DNA of 64,000 nt from an uncultured Helicobacter sp. (GTDB taxonomy: Bacteria > Campylobacterota > Campylobacteria > Campylobacterales > Helicobacteraceae), in NCBI RefSeq assembly GCF_947367035.1, contig NZ_CANBCA010000001.1, positions 1-64,000 on the forward strand. Reading direction: 5' to 3'. How positions within the stretch are numbered: position 1 is the first letter of the stretch; each line of letters begins with the position of its first letter. Of this stretch, positions 8,799 to 19,518 are shown one piece after another. The notes under the pieces were generated by a model. The model was not told the origin of the DNA. It was given only the letters and a program-made list of their open reading frames with translations, and searched no databases. A program made the position numbers and the translations under genes.

Positions 8799-8823
8799 AA
8801 AAATAAAGAATGTTTAGTATAAT
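8794..8823 (+). promoter_or_regulatory. Sigma70-type promoter of the ribosomal superoperon
   Basis: TTGTCA (8794-8799), 18 bases, TATAAT (8818-8823), followed at once by CTCGGC, a C/G-rich discriminator. The first codon of rpsJ is 65 bases further on. It is the only strong promoter seen upstream of the cluster that runs to map and infA. Confidence 0.8.
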
Positions 8824-8888
8824 CTCGGCTTCCAAAATATACATCAGCGATTAAATGTTAGATGAGTTCTTTGTTAAGGAAAATTAAT

Positions 8889-9200
8889 ATGGAAAAAATT
8901 AGACTTAAGTTAAAAGCGTATGATCATCGTGTTCTTGATAGGTCAGTTATCTCAATCGTAGAAGCTGTTAAGAGAACCGGTGCAGAGATTCGTGGTCCTA
9001 TACCGCTTCCAACTAAAAAGAGACGTTATACTGTTTTGAAATCTCCCCATATCAATAAAGATTCAAGAGAGCAATTTGAAATTAGAGTGCATACGAGAAT
9101 CATTGATATTGTTTCAGCAACTCCAGATACTGTGGATAGTCTGACAAAATTAGATATGGCACCAGAAGTGGATGTAGAAGTTCGTTCAATGGGTAAATGA
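8889..9200 (+). CDS. rpsJ: 30S ribosomal protein S10
   Basis: 103 residues, starting [20 protein letters not shown]; contains the S10 signature around [20 protein letters not shown]. The ATG at 8889 has AAGGAAA eight bases upstream; the in-frame ATG at 8862 has none and adds ten residues not found in S10. First gene of the S10 operon. S10 sits in the 30S head and, in other bacteria, also joins NusB in antitermination. Confidence 0.97.
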   Translation: MEKIRLKLKAYDHRVLDRSVISIVEAVKRTGAEIRGPIPLPTKKRRYTVLKSPHINKDSREQFEIRVHTRIIDIVSATPDTVDSLTKLDMAPEVDVEVRSMGK

Positions 9201-9211
9201 GAGGGGTATAA

Positions 9212-9790
9212 ATGGAATTTTTAGTAGAAAAAATTGGAATGAGTAGAACCGTTGCTAAGCCAAGTATTCCTGTTACTTTGCTAAAGGTTAAATCTGCAAA
9301 AGTTTGTGAAATCCTAGAAAGTGGAAAAGCTCTCATTGCTTATCATCAAGGAAAAGTTACAAATAAATCTATTGTAGGTCAGCAAAAAAAATATAATCTT
9401 GGGAAAGAATACAATAAATTTGCAACCCTTGAAGTGAAAAATGCAGAAGTAGGCGATTTAGATTTATCCATTCTAGAAAATGTAAAAAGAGTAAAAGTTT
9501 CTTTTAATACAAAAGGACGTGGTTTTAGCGGTGTAATGAAGCGATGGAACTTTCAAGGTGGTCCAGGTGCGCACGGAAGTAGATTCCATCGAGCTCCTGG
9601 TTCTATCGGGAATCGTGAGTGGCCAGGTCGTGTTCAACCAGGCAAAAAAATGGCGGGACACTATGGTAATGAAAAAGTAACAGTGCAGAATGAAATTGTT
9701 TCTTTTGATAAAGAACATAATGTGCTTGTTTTAAAAGGTTCTGTTCCGGGCTTTAAAGGTGCATTTGGTAAGTTAAAGGTTATAAAATGA
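9212..9790 (+). CDS. rplC: 50S ribosomal protein L3
   Basis: 192 residues beginning [14 protein letters not shown]. The L3 core [19 protein letters not shown] and the long central loop ([20 protein letters not shown]) that reaches toward the peptidyl-transferase centre are intact. It overlaps rplD by four bases (ATGA), implying coupled translation. Confidence 0.97.
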   Translation: MEFLVEKIGMSRTVAKPSIPVTLLKVKSAKVCEILESGKALIAYHQGKVTNKSIVGQQKKYNLGKEYNKFATLEVKNAEVGDLDLSILENVKRVKVSFNTKGRGFSGVMKRWNFQGGPGAHGSRFHRAPGSIGNREWPGRVQPGKKMAGHYGNEKVTVQNEIVSFDKEHNVLVLKGSVPGFKGAFGKLKVIK

Positions 9791-10401
9791 GTAAAGCAAT
9801 TGTTTTAGATAAAGATTTGAAAAAATCTGGTGAAGCACAACTACCAGAATGTTACAAGGGGATTAGTTCGCACAATCTCTATTTATATATTAAATCATTC
9901 TTAGCTTCATTGCGTGCAAATAGTGCAATGGCTAAAACTCGTGGTATAGTAAGTGGTGGTGGTAAAAAGCCGTGGAGTCAAAAAGGCGGTGGTAGAGCAA
10001 GAGCTGGAAGCATTACTTCACCTGTTTTTGTAGGTGGTGGTGTCGCACACGGACCAAGCAATAATAGAAACTATAATCTAAAGGTAAATAAAAAGCAAAA
10101 AAAGCTTGCATTGCAATATGCATTGTTGGAAAAAGCAAATGCAAATAGTTTATTTATCGTAGATAAAATTAAAGTAGAAAGTGGTAAAACAAAAGATGCT
10201 TATGCGTTCTTTAAAACAATGAACCAAAGAAACACACTTTTTGTTTCGCAAATTTTTGATGAAAAAACATTTATGGCATTTAGGAATATTAAAGATTGTT
10301 ATTTAATTGATGGTGCTGAATTAAATGCTTATTTAGTAGCAACATTTAGGTCTGTAGTGATTGAAAAATCGCTTTTTGAATCTATCGCTAAAGAGGGTTG
10401 A
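9787..10401 (+). CDS. rplD: 50S ribosomal protein L4
   Basis: 204 residues. The extended loop [20 protein letters not shown] and GGGVAHGP is the L4 exit-tunnel region. In enterobacteria L4 also represses the S10 operon; whether this happens here cannot be told from the sequence. The next gene, rplW, begins with ATG two bases after the TGA. Confidence 0.97.
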   Translation: MSKAIVLDKDLKKSGEAQLPECYKGISSHNLYLYIKSFLASLRANSAMAKTRGIVSGGGKKPWSQKGGGRARAGSITSPVFVGGGVAHGPSNNRNYNLKVNKKQKKLALQYALLEKANANSLFIVDKIKVESGKTKDAYAFFKTMNQRNTLFVSQIFDEKTFMAFRNIKDCYLIDGAELNAYLVATFRSVVIEKSLFESIAKEG

Positions 10402-10402
10402 G

Positions 10403-10684
10403 ATGGCAAGTATTACAGATATTAAATCCATTATGTATACAGAGAAGTCTTTGAAATTGCAAGAACAAAGCGTTCTCGTAGTGCAAACTTCTCCAAAATT
10501 AAGTAAAACACAATTAAAAGAAGTGTTTAGAGAATATTTTGGTGTAACACCTTTATCTATTAATTCTTTAAGACAAGAGGGAAAAGTTAAGCGATTTCGT
10601 GGTGTTATTGGTAAAAGAAGCAATTTCAAGAAGTTTTATGTCAAACTTCCAGAAGGCGCAAAAATTGAATCATTGGCAGTTTAA
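10403..10684 (+). CDS. rplW: 50S ribosomal protein L23
   Basis: 93 residues starting [17 protein letters not shown], the usual L23 N-terminus. ATG 10403 follows AGAGGG and lies directly after rplD; a longer frame opening at 10361 is inside rplD. L23 lies at the tunnel exit and is the docking point for trigger factor and SRP. Confidence 0.96.
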   Translation: MASITDIKSIMYTEKSLKLQEQSVLVVQTSPKLSKTQLKEVFREYFGVTPLSINSLRQEGKVKRFRGVIGKRSNFKKFYVKLPEGAKIESLAV

Positions 10685-10694
10685 GGAGTAAAAA

Positions 10695-11522
10695 ATGGCA
10701 ATTAAAACTTATAAACCATACACTCCAAGCAGAAGATTTATGAGCAATCTCAGTTCGGAAAATATTACTGCAAAAGCTAGTGTAAGAAAATTATTGGTTA
10801 AGCTCCCTGTGCATGCAGGACGAAATAATAATGGTCGAATCACAAGTCGCCATAAAGAAGGTGGAGCAAAAAAACTTTATCGTATCATTGATTTTAAACG
10901 TAATAAATATAATGTTGAGGGTAAAGTTAGTGCAATTGAGTATGACCCATATAGAAATTGTAGAATTGCATTAATCAATTATAAAGATGGTGATAGAAGA
11001 TACATTATTCAACCAAGTGGTTTAAATGTAGGTGATACGATTATTTCTGCAGAAGGAGGATTGGATATTCGTTTAGGCTATGCGATGAAAATTAAGAATA
11101 TTCCCATTGGAACAGTGGTTCATAACATTGAGATGTATCCTGGTCGCGGTGGACAGCTTGCAAGAAGTGCAGGAGCTAGTGCGCAATTAATGGGTAGGGA
11201 AGGCAAATATTCTATTTTGAGAATGCCAAGTGGCGAAATGCGTTATATTCTTGGTGAATGTATGGCAACTATTGGAACAGTTGGTAATGAAGATTTTGCA
11301 AATATTTCTATTGGTAAAGCTGGACGGAATCGTTATTTGGGAATTCGTCCTCAGACTAGAGGTGCAGCAATGAACCCAGTGGATCACCCACACGGTGGTG
11401 GTGAAGGTAAAACAGGTTCTAGCGGACATCCGGTTTCTCCTTGGGGTATGCCAGCAAAAGGTTATAAAACAAGAAGAAAGAAAGCAAGTGATAAGTTGAT
11501 TATCTCAAGAAGAAAAAAATAA
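10695..11522 (+). CDS. rplB: 50S ribosomal protein L2
   Basis: 275 residues with the L2 signature [14 protein letters not shown] and the RNA-binding core ([20 protein letters not shown]). It is needed for subunit association and peptidyl transfer. AAGGAG lies before ATG. Ten bases separate it from rplW. Confidence 0.98.
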   Translation: MAIKTYKPYTPSRRFMSNLSSENITAKASVRKLLVKLPVHAGRNNNGRITSRHKEGGAKKLYRIIDFKRNKYNVEGKVSAIEYDPYRNCRIALINYKDGDRRYIIQPSGLNVGDTIISAEGGLDIRLGYAMKIKNIPIGTVVHNIEMYPGRGGQLARSAGASAQLMGREGKYSILRMPSGEMRYILGECMATIGTVGNEDFANISIGKAGRNRYLGIRPQTRGAAMNPVDHPHGGGEGKTGSSGHPVSPWGMPAKGYKTRRKKASDKLIISRRKK

Positions 11523-11531
11523 GGAAAATCA

Positions 11532-11813
11532 ATGGCTAGATCAATAAAAAAAGGTCCTTTTGTTGATGAACATTTAATGAAAAAAGTTTTAAAAGCAAAA
11601 GAGACGAAAGACAATAAACCAATTAAAACTTGGTCGCGTAGAAGCACTATTGTGCCTGATATGATTGGATTTACTTTTAATGTGCATAATGGTAGAGCTT
11701 TTGTTCCTGTTTATGTAACAGAAAATCATGTTGGTTATAAATTGGGTGAATTTGCTCCTACAAGAACTTTCAAAGGACACAAAGGCAGTGTCCAAAAGAA
11801 AATTGGTAAATAA
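11532..11813 (+). CDS. rpsS: 30S ribosomal protein S19
   Basis: 93 residues, [19 protein letters not shown], with the S19 signature around [20 protein letters not shown] and [12 protein letters not shown]. Binds the 30S head together with S13. Spaced nine bases after rplB with AAGGAAA before the start. Confidence 0.97.
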   Translation: MARSIKKGPFVDEHLMKKVLKAKETKDNKPIKTWSRRSTIVPDMIGFTFNVHNGRAFVPVYVTENHVGYKLGEFAPTRTFKGHKGSVQKKIGK

Positions 11814-11824
11814 AGGGAATGAAA

Positions 11825-12154
11825 ATGAGTAAAGCATTATTAAGATATATTCGTTTGTCTCCCATAAAAGCAAGGTTGATTGCAAGAGAAGTTCAAGGAA
11901 TGAATGCTGAATTGGCAATTGCTTCGCTAGAATTTATGCCAAATAAAGCAGCAAAAATAATTTCTAAAGTGATTGCATCAGCGGTTGCAAATGGTGGTTA
12001 TGAGGCTGAAAATGTAATTGTTTCTTCTTGTAGAGTCGATGCAGGTCCTGTGCTTAGACGCTTTACGCCAAGAGCAAGAGGCAGAGCAACTCCAGTTAGA
12101 AAACCTACTTCACATATTTTTGTGGAAGTAGCACAAAAAAGTAAGGATAAGTAA
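11825..12154 (+). CDS. rplV: 50S ribosomal protein L22
   Basis: 109 residues from [20 protein letters not shown]. The ATG at 11825 is six bases from AAGGGA; the in-frame ATG at 11819 directly abuts that site and is less likely. The beta-hairpin tip ([20 protein letters not shown]) that lines the exit tunnel is present. Its stop overlaps the rpsC start by one base. Confidence 0.95.
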   Translation: MSKALLRYIRLSPIKARLIAREVQGMNAELAIASLEFMPNKAAKIISKVIASAVANGGYEAENVIVSSCRVDAGPVLRRFTPRARGRATPVRKPTSHIFVEVAQKSKDK

Positions 12155-12861
12155 TGGGTCAAAAAGTTAATCCGATTGGTCTAAGACTTGGTATTAATAG
12201 AAATTGGGAATCAAGATGGTTTCCTTCTTTTACTAGTGCGCCGCAAAATATAGCGGAAGACCACAAAATTAGAAAATTTTTAAAAAAAGAGCTTTATTAT
12301 GCTGGTGTAAGTGATATTTTAGTTGAACGCACGGCTAAAAAAGTTCGTGTAACAGTTGTTGCAGCTCGTCCGGGTATCATTATAGGTAAAAAAGGTGCAG
12401 ATGTTGAGAAACTAAAAGAATCTTTGAAGAAAATTGTTGATAAAGATATTTTTATTAACATTAAAGAAGTGAAAAAACCACAGAGTAATGCACAATTATC
12501 TGCTGAAAGTGTTGCTACACAGCTTGAAAGACGTGTAGCTTTTAGGCGAGCGATGAAAAAAGTAATGCAAGCTGCGATGAAATCAGGAGCAAAAGGAGTC
12601 AAAGTTCGTGTATCTGGTCGTTTAGCAGGAGCTGAAATGGCTAGAACTGAATGGTATATGGAAGGTAGAATTCCACTCCATACCTTAAGGGCAAAAATTG
12701 ATTATGGTTTTGCAGAGGCTTTGACGACTTATGGTAATATTGGTGTGAAAGTTTGGATTTTTAAAGGTGAAGTGTTGCAAAAAGGAATCCAAGTAGAAAA
12801 GCAAAATGAAGAGGGCGAAGAAAAACCAAGTCGTCCAGCAAGAAAAAGAAGGGGGCAATAA
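12154..12861 (+). CDS. rpsC: 30S ribosomal protein S3
   Basis: 235 residues, [20 protein letters not shown]. The KH domain motif [15 protein letters not shown] is around residues 73-87 and the C-terminal S3 domain follows ([20 protein letters not shown]). The tail is charged ([17 protein letters not shown]). Part of the mRNA-entry helicase region of the 30S subunit. Confidence 0.98.
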   Translation: MGQKVNPIGLRLGINRNWESRWFPSFTSAPQNIAEDHKIRKFLKKELYYAGVSDILVERTAKKVRVTVVAARPGIIIGKKGADVEKLKESLKKIVDKDIFINIKEVKKPQSNAQLSAESVATQLERRVAFRRAMKKVMQAAMKSGAKGVKVRVSGRLAGAEMARTEWYMEGRIPLHTLRAKIDYGFAEALTTYGNIGVKVWIFKGEVLQKGIQVEKQNEEGEEKPSRPARKRRGQ

Positions 12862-12864
12862 ACA

Positions 12865-13290
12865 ATGTTAATGCCAAAAAGAACAAAATATAGAAAGCAA
12901 ATGAAAGGGCGCAATCGCGGTAAAGCATTTCGTGGAACTTCATTGGCATTTGGTGAATTTGGGATTAAAGCAATAGAACATGGCAGAATTGATTCACGTC
13001 AAATTGAAGCAGCTCGTATTGCTATGACGCGTGCAACAAAAAGAACAGGAATGGTTTGGATTCGTGTTTTTCCAGATAAACCATTAACTGCTAAACCGCT
13101 TGAAACAAGAATGGGTAAAGGTAAAGGCGCTGTGGATAAATGGGTTATGAATATTAAACCTGGTAGAATCATTTATGAGATGGGCAGCGTAGATGAGTCC
13201 CTTGCAAGGAGTGCATTAGCTTTAGCTCAAAGTAAGCTCCCTTTTAAAACAAAAATTGTAACAAGAGAGGGTGAAAATGAAATATACTGA
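12865..13290 (+). CDS. rplP: 50S ribosomal protein L16
   Basis: 141 residues from [20 protein letters not shown], matching the family start (E. coli MLQPKRTKFRK). The motif [16 protein letters not shown] and the conserved Arg in the GKGAVDKWV loop are present. It shapes the A-site tRNA elbow contact. The last 14 bases overlap rpmC. Confidence 0.97.
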   Translation: MLMPKRTKYRKQMKGRNRGKAFRGTSLAFGEFGIKAIEHGRIDSRQIEAARIAMTRATKRTGMVWIRVFPDKPLTAKPLETRMGKGKGAVDKWVMNIKPGRIIYEMGSVDESLARSALALAQSKLPFKTKIVTREGENEIY

Positions 13291-13474
13291 GATTGATACA
13301 AAAACTATTGAAGAGTTAAATGTTCTTTTGAAAGAGAAAGAGACATCTCTATTTGAATTGAATTTGAAACTAAGAACTATGCAACTTACAAATTCAAGTG
13401 AAATAAGGGTTACCAAAAAAGATATTGCAAAGATCAAAACAGCTCTGAATGCTAAAAGGAGGGCGCAAGTATGA
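13277..13474 (+). CDS. rpmC: 50S ribosomal protein L29
   Basis: 65 residues, [20 protein letters not shown], an all-helical L29. ATG 13277 is preferred over the in-frame GTG at 13271 because AGAGGG lies at a proper distance from it. It overlaps rplP upstream and rpsQ downstream (four bases). Located at the tunnel exit next to L23. Confidence 0.94.
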   Translation: MKYTEIDTKTIEELNVLLKEKETSLFELNLKLRTMQLTNSSEIRVTKKDIAKIKTALNAKRRAQV

Positions 13475-13737
13475 GTAGTGTGCAACCGCATAAAAGAGTG
13501 ATTGTTGGAAAGGTTGTTACAAAAGCTGGTGATAAAAGTGTAACGATTCTAGTAGAAAGACGTGTTATACATCCAAAATATAGGAAAATTGTTAAGAGAT
13601 TTAAACGCTATATCGTGCATGATGAAAGTAATGGCGTAAAAGTTGGAGATGTAATTGAAGCAATGGAGTGCAAACCAATTTCTAAGAGAAAAGCCTTTGT
13701 GCTTCATAAAGTTGTATCTGTAGGAGTTGAATTATGA
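13471..13737 (+). CDS. rpsQ: 30S ribosomal protein S17
   Basis: 88 residues. Conserved [20 protein letters not shown] and [20 protein letters not shown] of the S17 OB-fold. Start by ATG within ATGA shared with the rpmC stop, preceded by AGGAGGG. Early 16S rRNA binder. Confidence 0.96.
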   Translation: MSSVQPHKRVIVGKVVTKAGDKSVTILVERRVIHPKYRKIVKRFKRYIVHDESNGVKVGDVIEAMECKPISKRKAFVLHKVVSVGVEL

Positions 13738-14102
13738 TTCAAAGTTTTACACGATTAAATGTTGCAGATAACAGTGGTGCTAAGGAAGTTATGTGTATTA
13801 AAGTTTTGGGTGGAAGCAAAAGACGTTATGCTACCGTAGGTGATGTGATTGTTGCTTCTGTTAAAAAAGCTCTTCCAAGTGGAAAAGTTAAAAAGGGTCA
13901 GGTTGTTAAAGCAGTTGTCGTCCGAACTAAAAAGGAATTACATCGTGAGGATGGTGCTTTAATTCGCTTTGATGATAATGCCGCAGTCATTTTAGATAGC
14001 AAGAGAGATCCTATAGGAACGCGTATTTTTGGACCTGTTGGAAGAGAAATTCGTTATGCTAATTTTATGAAAATTGTATCATTAGCACCGGAGGTATTAT
14101 GA
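13734..14102 (+). CDS. rplN: 50S ribosomal protein L14
   Basis: 122 residues starting [20 protein letters not shown], a nearly invariant family sequence. GRVAGP-type C-terminal motif appears as [20 protein letters not shown]. It forms inter-subunit bridges. Overlaps rpsQ by four bases. Confidence 0.98.
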   Translation: MIQSFTRLNVADNSGAKEVMCIKVLGGSKRRYATVGDVIVASVKKALPSGKVKKGQVVKAVVVRTKKELHREDGALIRFDDNAAVILDSKRDPIGTRIFGPVGREIRYANFMKIVSLAPEVL

Positions 14103-14332
14103 TGGCGAAGTTTAAAATCAAAAAAGGTGATTTAGTAGAAGTGATTACGGGCGATGATAAAGGTAAAAAGGCTAAGATTTTACAAGTATTACCTAAAACT
14201 TCTCAAGTGATTGTGGAGGGTTGTAAAGTTGCAAAGAAGGCTGTAAAACCAACTGATAAGAATCCTAAAGGTGGTTTTGTGGATAAAGAAATGCCAATTC
14301 ATATTTCAAATGTCAAAAAAGCGGAGGGCTAA
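14102..14332 (+). CDS. rplX: 50S ribosomal protein L24
   Basis: 76 residues from [20 protein letters not shown], a KOW domain protein that starts large-subunit assembly. Two consecutive ATG codons (14099 and 14102) are possible; GGAGG is four bases from the first and seven from the second, so 14102 is chosen. Overlaps the rplN stop by one base. Confidence 0.94.
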   Translation: MAKFKIKKGDLVEVITGDDKGKKAKILQVLPKTSQVIVEGCKVAKKAVKPTDKNPKGGFVDKEMPIHISNVKKAEG

Positions 14333-14335
14333 TCT

Positions 14336-14890
14336 ATGTTTGCTTTAAAAACTGCCTATAAAAATGAAATTAGACCAAAGTTAGCAGAAGAATTGGGAAT
14401 TAAAAATCCTATGCTCTTGCCAAAATTAGAAAAAATTGTTATTAGTGTTGGTGCAGGTATGCACGCAAAAGACACTAAAATTATGCAAAATATTGCGGAT
14501 ACTATCTCATTGGTTGCTGGACAAAAGGCAGTGATTACTATTGCTAAAAAGTCTGTTGCAGGGTTTAAAATGCGTGAGGGAATGCCAATGGGTGCAAAAG
14601 TTACTCTAAGAGGTAATCAGATGTATAACTTTCTTGAAAAACTTATCGTGATTGCACTTCCAAGAGTAAAAGATTTCAGAGGAGTTCCTCGCAATGGATT
14701 TGATGGTAGAGGAAATTATAGTTTCGGTGTAAATGAGCAATTAATTTTCCCAGAAGTAGTTTATGATGATATTATGGTAAGTCATGGTATGAATATTACA
14801 TTTGTAACTTCGGCTGCAAATGACAAAGACGCTTTCAAGTTGCTTGAGCTTTTTGGCTTACCTTTTGCAAAAGGAAGAACCAATGGCTAA
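14336..14890 (+). CDS. rplE: 50S ribosomal protein L5
   Basis: 184 residues. Signature [18 protein letters not shown] and [20 protein letters not shown] are clear. It binds 5S rRNA and contacts the P-site tRNA. GGAGGG lies before the ATG; the end overlaps rpsN by eight bases. Confidence 0.97.
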   Translation: MFALKTAYKNEIRPKLAEELGIKNPMLLPKLEKIVISVGAGMHAKDTKIMQNIADTISLVAGQKAVITIAKKSVAGFKMREGMPMGAKVTLRGNQMYNFLEKLIVIALPRVKDFRGVPRNGFDGRGNYSFGVNEQLIFPEVVYDDIMVSHGMNITFVTSAANDKDAFKLLELFGLPFAKGRTNG

Positions 14891-15068
14891 AAAATCTATG
14901 ATTGCAAAGGCAGCAAGAGCGCCCAAGTTTAAAGTTAGAGCTTATACAAGGTGTTCTATCTGTGGAAGACCACACTCTGTTTATAGGGATTTTGGTATTT
15001 GTCGTGTTTGTCTTCGTAAAATGGGAAATGAAGGCTTAATACCTGGACTTAGAAAAGCAAGTTGGTAA
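14883..15068 (+). CDS. rpsN: 30S ribosomal protein S14, zinc-binding type
   Basis: 61 residues from [27 protein letters not shown] and CRVCLRK give the four cysteines of the zinc-containing short form. ATG 14883 has AAGGAAG before it; a frame open from 14820 lies within rplE. The short type is the normal one in Campylobacterota. Confidence 0.96.
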   Translation: MAKKSMIAKAARAPKFKVRAYTRCSICGRPHSVYRDFGICRVCLRKMGNEGLIPGLRKASW

Positions 15069-15077
15069 GGAAAGAAA

Positions 15078-15473
15078 ATGGTAAATGATATTATTGCAGA
15101 TTCTTTAACAAGAATTAGGAATGCAAGTATGAGACGCTTGGACACTACGAATCTATACTATGCAAAAATTGTAGTATCTATTCTTGAAGTTTTTCAAGCA
15201 AAGGGTTTTATTGAGGGCTTTAAAGTCATAGAAAAAGATAAAAAACATTCTATTAATGTAGTTTTAAAATATGATGAAAAAGGGCATACGGTTATTAATG
15301 AAATTACAAGGATTTCAAAACCTGGAAGGCGCGTTTATAAAGGTAGGAACGAGTTAAAACGTTTTAAAAATGGTTATGGAACAATTGTTGTAAGCACAAG
15401 CAAGGGTGTAATTGCCAACGAAGATGCTTATAAGGCAAATGTGGGTGGTGAAGCCCTTTGCAGTATTTGGTAG
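15078..15473 (+). CDS. rpsH: 30S ribosomal protein S8
   Basis: 131 residues, [21 protein letters not shown]-terminal [20 protein letters not shown] and GGEALCSIW are the S8 signature. It binds helix 21 of 16S rRNA and, in other bacteria, represses the spc operon. AAGGAAAG before the start. Confidence 0.97.
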   Translation: MVNDIIADSLTRIRNASMRRLDTTNLYYAKIVVSILEVFQAKGFIEGFKVIEKDKKHSINVVLKYDEKGHTVINEITRISKPGRRVYKGRNELKRFKNGYGTIVVSTSKGVIANEDAYKANVGGEALCSIW

Positions 15474-15483
15474 GAGTTATGTA

Positions 15484-16020
15484 ATGTCAAGAGTTGGAAA
15501 GAAACCTATTAGCATTCCAAGTGATGTTCAAGTGAGCATTGAAGGGAGCAAAATAGTTTTTAAGGGTAGCAAACTTACAAAAGAATTGGAAACCTATCAT
15601 CGTGTAGGTATTTCATTAAAAGATAGCGAATTAACTTTTTTATTAAATGGTGAAAATGCACAGGCTAAAGCATATTGGGGGACATATAGGGCTTTAGCTA
15701 ATAATATTGTAGTAGGTTTGACAGAAGGTTTTACAAAGCAGTTAGAAATTAATGGTGTAGGTTACAAAGCGGCGGTAAAAGGTAAAGTTTTAGAACTTAT
15801 GCTTGGATTTTCCCACCCTATTAACTATGATATACCAGAAGGCGTTGAGATTTCTGTTGATAAAAATCTTGTAACTATTAAAGGTTGTGATAAGCAACAA
15901 ATTGGACAGATTGCAGCTGAAATTAGAGAGTTTAGACCACCAGAACCTTACAAGGGTAAGGGAGTGAAATATACTGATGAGCGTATTATCCGCAAAGCTG
16001 GTAAAACTTCTAAAAAGTAA
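15484..16020 (+). CDS. rplF: 50S ribosomal protein L6
   Basis: 178 residues from [20 protein letters not shown], containing the L6 motif [23 protein letters not shown] 15484 lies ten bases after the rpsH stop with TAGGAG before it; the upstream frame to 15412 is inside rpsH. It sits near the GTPase centre. Confidence 0.97.
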   Translation: MSRVGKKPISIPSDVQVSIEGSKIVFKGSKLTKELETYHRVGISLKDSELTFLLNGENAQAKAYWGTYRALANNIVVGLTEGFTKQLEINGVGYKAAVKGKVLELMLGFSHPINYDIPEGVEISVDKNLVTIKGCDKQQIGQIAAEIREFRPPEPYKGKGVKYTDERIIRKAGKTSKK

Positions 16021-16029
16021 GGATAAATA

Positions 16030-16386
16030 ATGATAAATAAAATTATTAGAAAAAAAAGAAGTTTGAGATTTAAGAGGAAATTAAGAATCCGCGCAAAAAT
16101 TTTTGGGTGTGCCACTACTCCTAGGTTAAGTATTTTTCGTTCAAATAGATATTTTTATGCACAGGCTATTGATGATTCCAGAGGCGTAACTTTGGCAAGT
16201 GTAGATGGTAAAAAGATGGGCTTAAAAAATAATAAAGAAGATGTGAAAAAAATTGCGGTTGCGTTAGCAGATAATCTTAAAAAATCAAATATTAACAAAG
16301 TGCTTTTTGATAGAAATGGTTATTTGTATCATGGTGTTGTCGCAAGCTTTGCTGATTCTCTTCGTGAGAATGGAATCAATTTGTAG
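16030..16386 (+). CDS. rplR: 50S ribosomal protein L18
   Basis: 118 residues. Conserved [20 protein letters not shown] and [20 protein letters not shown], with C-terminal LRENGINL. Binds 5S rRNA with L5. AAGGAT before the ATG. Confidence 0.97.
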   Translation: MINKIIRKKRSLRFKRKLRIRAKIFGCATTPRLSIFRSNRYFYAQAIDDSRGVTLASVDGKKMGLKNNKEDVKKIAVALADNLKKSNINKVLFDRNGYLYHGVVASFADSLRENGINL

Positions 16387-16394
16387 GGGATAAT

Positions 16395-16835
16395 ATGGAA
16401 ATTAATAGAGAAGAGTTTGAAGAATATGTTGTGAATATTGGACGCGTAACTAAAGTAGTTAAAGGAGGTCGTAGATTCCGTTTTAATGCTTTGGTGGTTG
16501 TGGGCAACAAGGCTGGTTTGGTTGGGTTTGGTCTTGGTAAAGCCAAAGAAGTGCCAGATGCAATCAAAAAAGCAATTGATGATGCATTTAAAAACATTAT
16601 TAAAGTGAATATTAAAGGTACAACAATTGCACACGATGTTCAGGAAAAATATAATTCTAGTGTTGTTTTATTGAAACCGGCTAGTGAAGGAACAGGCGTT
16701 ATTGCAGGTGGTTCTGTTCGTCCGGTGTTAGAAAAAGCAGGAATTAAGGATATTTTAACAAAGTCATTAGGTTCAAATAATCCTTATAACGTTGTGCGTG
16801 CTACTATTGAAGCCCTTGCTAAAGTTAAAGCATAA
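16395..16835 (+). CDS. rpsE: 30S ribosomal protein S5
   Basis: 146 residues with the S5 signature [20 protein letters not shown] and C-terminal [20 protein letters not shown]. Acts in decoding accuracy and mRNA entry. Shorter N-terminus than the E. coli protein, usual for this group. Confidence 0.97.
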   Translation: MEINREEFEEYVVNIGRVTKVVKGGRRFRFNALVVVGNKAGLVGFGLGKAKEVPDAIKKAIDDAFKNIIKVNIKGTTIAHDVQEKYNSSVVLLKPASEGTGVIAGGSVRPVLEKAGIKDILTKSLGSNNPYNVVRATIEALAKVKA

Positions 16836-16845
16836 GGAGAAGTCT

Positions 16846-17247
16846 ATGGCATTAGAAAATTTAACACCCGCAAAGGGTAGTGTAAAAAAAATTAAAAGGA
16901 TAGGAAGAGGACAAGGAAGTGGTATGGGTAAAACCTCAACAAGAGGCGGTAAAGGGCAAACTGCAAGAACAGGCTCCAAACAAAAAAGAGGTTTTGAAGG
17001 TGGGCAGCAACCTTTACAAAGACGTCTCCCAAAAGTTGGTTTTACAAGTCGCGTAACAAAACCTTATGTGATTAATATTGAATCTATCAAGGCAATTGCA
17101 AGTTTGAATGAAATTACTTTTGAAACAATTCAATCAGTTCATAAATTTTCAAGTCATATAAGTAAAATCAAATTAATTGGTACAGATGCTAAAAGCCTTG
17201 TATCAAAAATCAAAGATGAAAGAATTACAACAAGTGGACAAAAATAA
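16846..17247 (+). CDS. rplO: 50S ribosomal protein L15
   Basis: 133 residues from [20 protein letters not shown] with the glycine-rich [23 protein letters not shown] 16846 has AAGGAGA upstream; a frame from 16792 lies in rpsE. rpmD (L30), often found between rpsE and rplO elsewhere, is absent, as usual for Campylobacterota. The stop overlaps the secY start by one base. Confidence 0.96.
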   Translation: MALENLTPAKGSVKKIKRIGRGQGSGMGKTSTRGGKGQTARTGSKQKRGFEGGQQPLQRRLPKVGFTSRVTKPYVINIESIKAIASLNEITFETIQSVHKFSSHISKIKLIGTDAKSLVSKIKDERITTSGQK

Positions 17248-18506
17248 TGAACAAAACAATTGTCAATAAGATTCTTATTACTTTAGGCTTTCTTTTGGCT
17301 TATCGTATATTGGCTTATGTTCCTGTTCCTGGCGTTGATACCACCGTAATTAAAGCTTTTTTTGATAATAATGCTTCCAATGCTTTAGGCTTATTCAATA
17401 TGTTTAGCGGTAATGCCGTAGAACGGCTTAGTATTATTTCGCTTGGAATTATGCCCTATATCACTGCTTCTATCATTATGGAACTCCTTGCTTCAACTTT
17501 TCCCAATCTTGGCAAAATGAAAAAAGAACGTGATGGAATGCAAAAATATATGCAAATTATTCGTTATACAACGGTTGTAATCACATTAATTCAAGCCATA
17601 GGAGTTTCTATTGGATTAAAAAGCTTAGGCACAGGTGTTAATGGAGCAATTATGATTGATATGAATATCTTTATTGCTATTTCTGCATTCTCTATGTTAT
17701 GTGGTACAATGCTCTTAATGTGGATTGGAGAGCAAATTACACAAAGAGGTATTGGCAATGGAATTAGCTTGATTATCTTTGGAGGAATTGTTTCTGGGAT
17801 TCCAAGTGCAATTGCAGGCACCTTTAATCTTGTTAATACAAATCAGATTAGTTGGCTGGTATTGTTATTTATTGCAGTGGTTATTGTTGCAACAGTCCTT
17901 AGTATTATTTTTATAGAATTGGGCGAACGTAGAATCCCTATTTCCTATTCTCGCAAGGTGGTGATGCAAAATCAAGATAAACGGATTATGAATTATATTC
18001 CAATCAAGATGAATCTAAGCGGAGTAATTCCTCCCATCTTTGCATCCGCGCTTTTAATGTTTCCAAGCACAATTTTACAAAGTTCTTCTAATAGTGTAAT
18101 TATGCAAATTGCAGATTTTTTAAATCCTAATGGTTATTTGTATAATGTGTTAATGTTTTTCTTGGTTGTATTTTTTGCTTATTTTTATGCCTCTATTGTG
18201 TTTAATGCAAAAGACATTTCAGAGAATCTTAAACGTCAAGGTGGATTCATACCTGGAATTCGTCCAGGTGAAGGCACAGCAAATTTTTTAACTGAAGTTG
18301 CTAATAAATTAACTTTTTGGGGTGCTTTATATTTGGCAGTTATTGCAACTTTGCCTTGGGTGTTAGTGAAAGCCTCAGGCGTGCCATTTTATTTTGGTGG
18401 AACTGCAGTATTAATTGTTGTGCAAGTAGCAGTAGATACAATGCGTAAGATTGAAGCCCAAATTTATATGAATAAATATAAAACGCTTAGTGCAGTAGGG
18501 TTGTAA
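17247..18506 (+). CDS. secY: Protein translocase subunit SecY
   Basis: 419 residues with ten predicted membrane helices, beginning around ILITLGFLLAYRILAYVPVP. The plug and pore region (GLFNMFSGNAVERLSIISLG, IMPYITASIIMELL) and cytosolic loops with conserved Arg/Lys (ISENLKRQGGFIPGIRPGEG) are intact. It forms the SecYEG export channel. Overlaps rplO and map by one base each (TAATG), so it is coupled to both. Confidence 0.98.
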   Translation: MNKTIVNKILITLGFLLAYRILAYVPVPGVDTTVIKAFFDNNASNALGLFNMFSGNAVERLSIISLGIMPYITASIIMELLASTFPNLGKMKKERDGMQKYMQIIRYTTVVITLIQAIGVSIGLKSLGTGVNGAIMIDMNIFIAISAFSMLCGTMLLMWIGEQITQRGIGNGISLIIFGGIVSGIPSAIAGTFNLVNTNQISWLVLLFIAVVIVATVLSIIFIELGERRIPISYSRKVVMQNQDKRIMNYIPIKMNLSGVIPPIFASALLMFPSTILQSSSNSVIMQIADFLNPNGYLYNVLMFFLVVFFAYFYASIVFNAKDISENLKRQGGFIPGIRPGEGTANFLTEVANKLTFWGALYLAVIATLPWVLVKASGVPFYFGGTAVLIVVQVAVDTMRKIEAQIYMNKYKTLSAVGL

Positions 18507-19264
18507 TGTCAATTGCAATCAGAAAACCTGCTGAAATTCAAGCTCTAAAAGCTGCGAATAAGATTGTAGGTAGGACATTAAACCACTTGAAAAGTCAGAT
18601 TAAGCCCGGTATCACTCTTAAAGAATTAGACCAAATAGGTGAAGAGATGATTTGTTCTTGTGGAGCAACTCCTTCTTTTAAAGGGCTTTATGGTTTTAGT
18701 GGCTCGGTTTGCACATCTGTAAATGAAGTGATTATTCACGGAATCCCAAATGATTATAAATTGCAAGAGGGTGACATTGTAGGGCTTGATATTGGGGTGC
18801 AACTTAATGGCTGGTATGGTGATGCAGCTATTACCTGCGGTGTGGGTAATATCTCGCAAGCAGATCAGCGGTTGATTGCGTGTTCTAAGGATACTTTATA
18901 TTTTGCAATTCAACAGATTAAAGTTGGTATGCACTTTAAAGAACTAAGTGCATTAATAGAGCAATTTATTTTGGATTATGGTTATGTCCCTTTACGTGGT
19001 TTTTGTGGTCATGGAATCGGGAAAAAGCCGCATGAAGAGCCAGAGATTCCAAATTATTTGGAAGGTAAAAAAGCCAAGCAAGGCGACAAAATTAAAGAAG
19101 GAATGGTCTTTTGCATTGAACCAATGATTTGTCAAAAAGAAGGTGAGCCTGTTATCTTGGAAGATGATTGGAGTGTCGTTTCAGTTGATGGATTGAGAGG
19201 GAGTCATTATGAGCATACGGTTGCTATTGTGAAGGGCAAGGCTGAAATTTTGTCTTTAGAATAA
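18506..19264 (+). CDS. map: Methionine aminopeptidase, type I
   Basis: 252 residues. Metal-binding residues are visible in [20 protein letters not shown] (two Asp), [15 protein letters not shown] (His), FCIEPM (Glu) and [10 protein letters not shown] (Glu and His). It removes the initiator methionine from nascent proteins. The start overlaps the secY stop. Confidence 0.97.
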   Translation: MSIAIRKPAEIQALKAANKIVGRTLNHLKSQIKPGITLKELDQIGEEMICSCGATPSFKGLYGFSGSVCTSVNEVIIHGIPNDYKLQEGDIVGLDIGVQLNGWYGDAAITCGVGNISQADQRLIACSKDTLYFAIQQIKVGMHFKELSALIEQFILDYGYVPLRGFCGHGIGKKPHEEPEIPNYLEGKKAKQGDKIKEGMVFCIEPMICQKEGEPVILEDDWSVVSVDGLRGSHYEHTVAIVKGKAEILSLE

Positions 19265-19286
19265 GAGAATTAAAAAGGAAGATAAA

Positions 19287-19505
19287 GTGGCAAAAGATGA
19301 TGTAATTGAAGTAGATGGGATTGTGAAAGAAGCTTTACCAAATGCAACCTTTCGTGTAGAGCTTGAAAATGGACATGTGATTTTATGTCATATAGCAGGG
19401 CGTATGCGAATGCACTATATTAAAATTTTACAAGGCGATAAAGTAAAATTAGAACTAACGCCTTATAGTCTAGATAAAGGTAGAATAACTTTTAGGTATA
19501 AGTAG
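19287..19505 (+). CDS. infA: Translation initiation factor IF-1
   Basis: 72 residues, an S1-like OB fold ([40 protein letters not shown]). The start is GTG at 19287, with AAGGAAG five bases upstream. It blocks the A site during initiation. The last gene before a 258-base gap. Confidence 0.97.
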   Translation: MAKDDVIEVDGIVKEALPNATFRVELENGHVILCHIAGRMRMHYIKILQGDKVKLELTPYSLDKGRITFRYK

Positions 19506-19518
19506 ATTTTAATAAGGT

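Noticed and set aside
8862-8888. Longer rpsJ start at ATG 8862
   Set aside because: No ribosome-binding site, and the added residues are not part of S10; ATG 8889 has AAGGAAA.
12297-12602. Leftward 101-codon frame inside rpsC
   Set aside because: Antisense to a universally conserved gene, no ribosome-binding site, composition that of a mirror frame.
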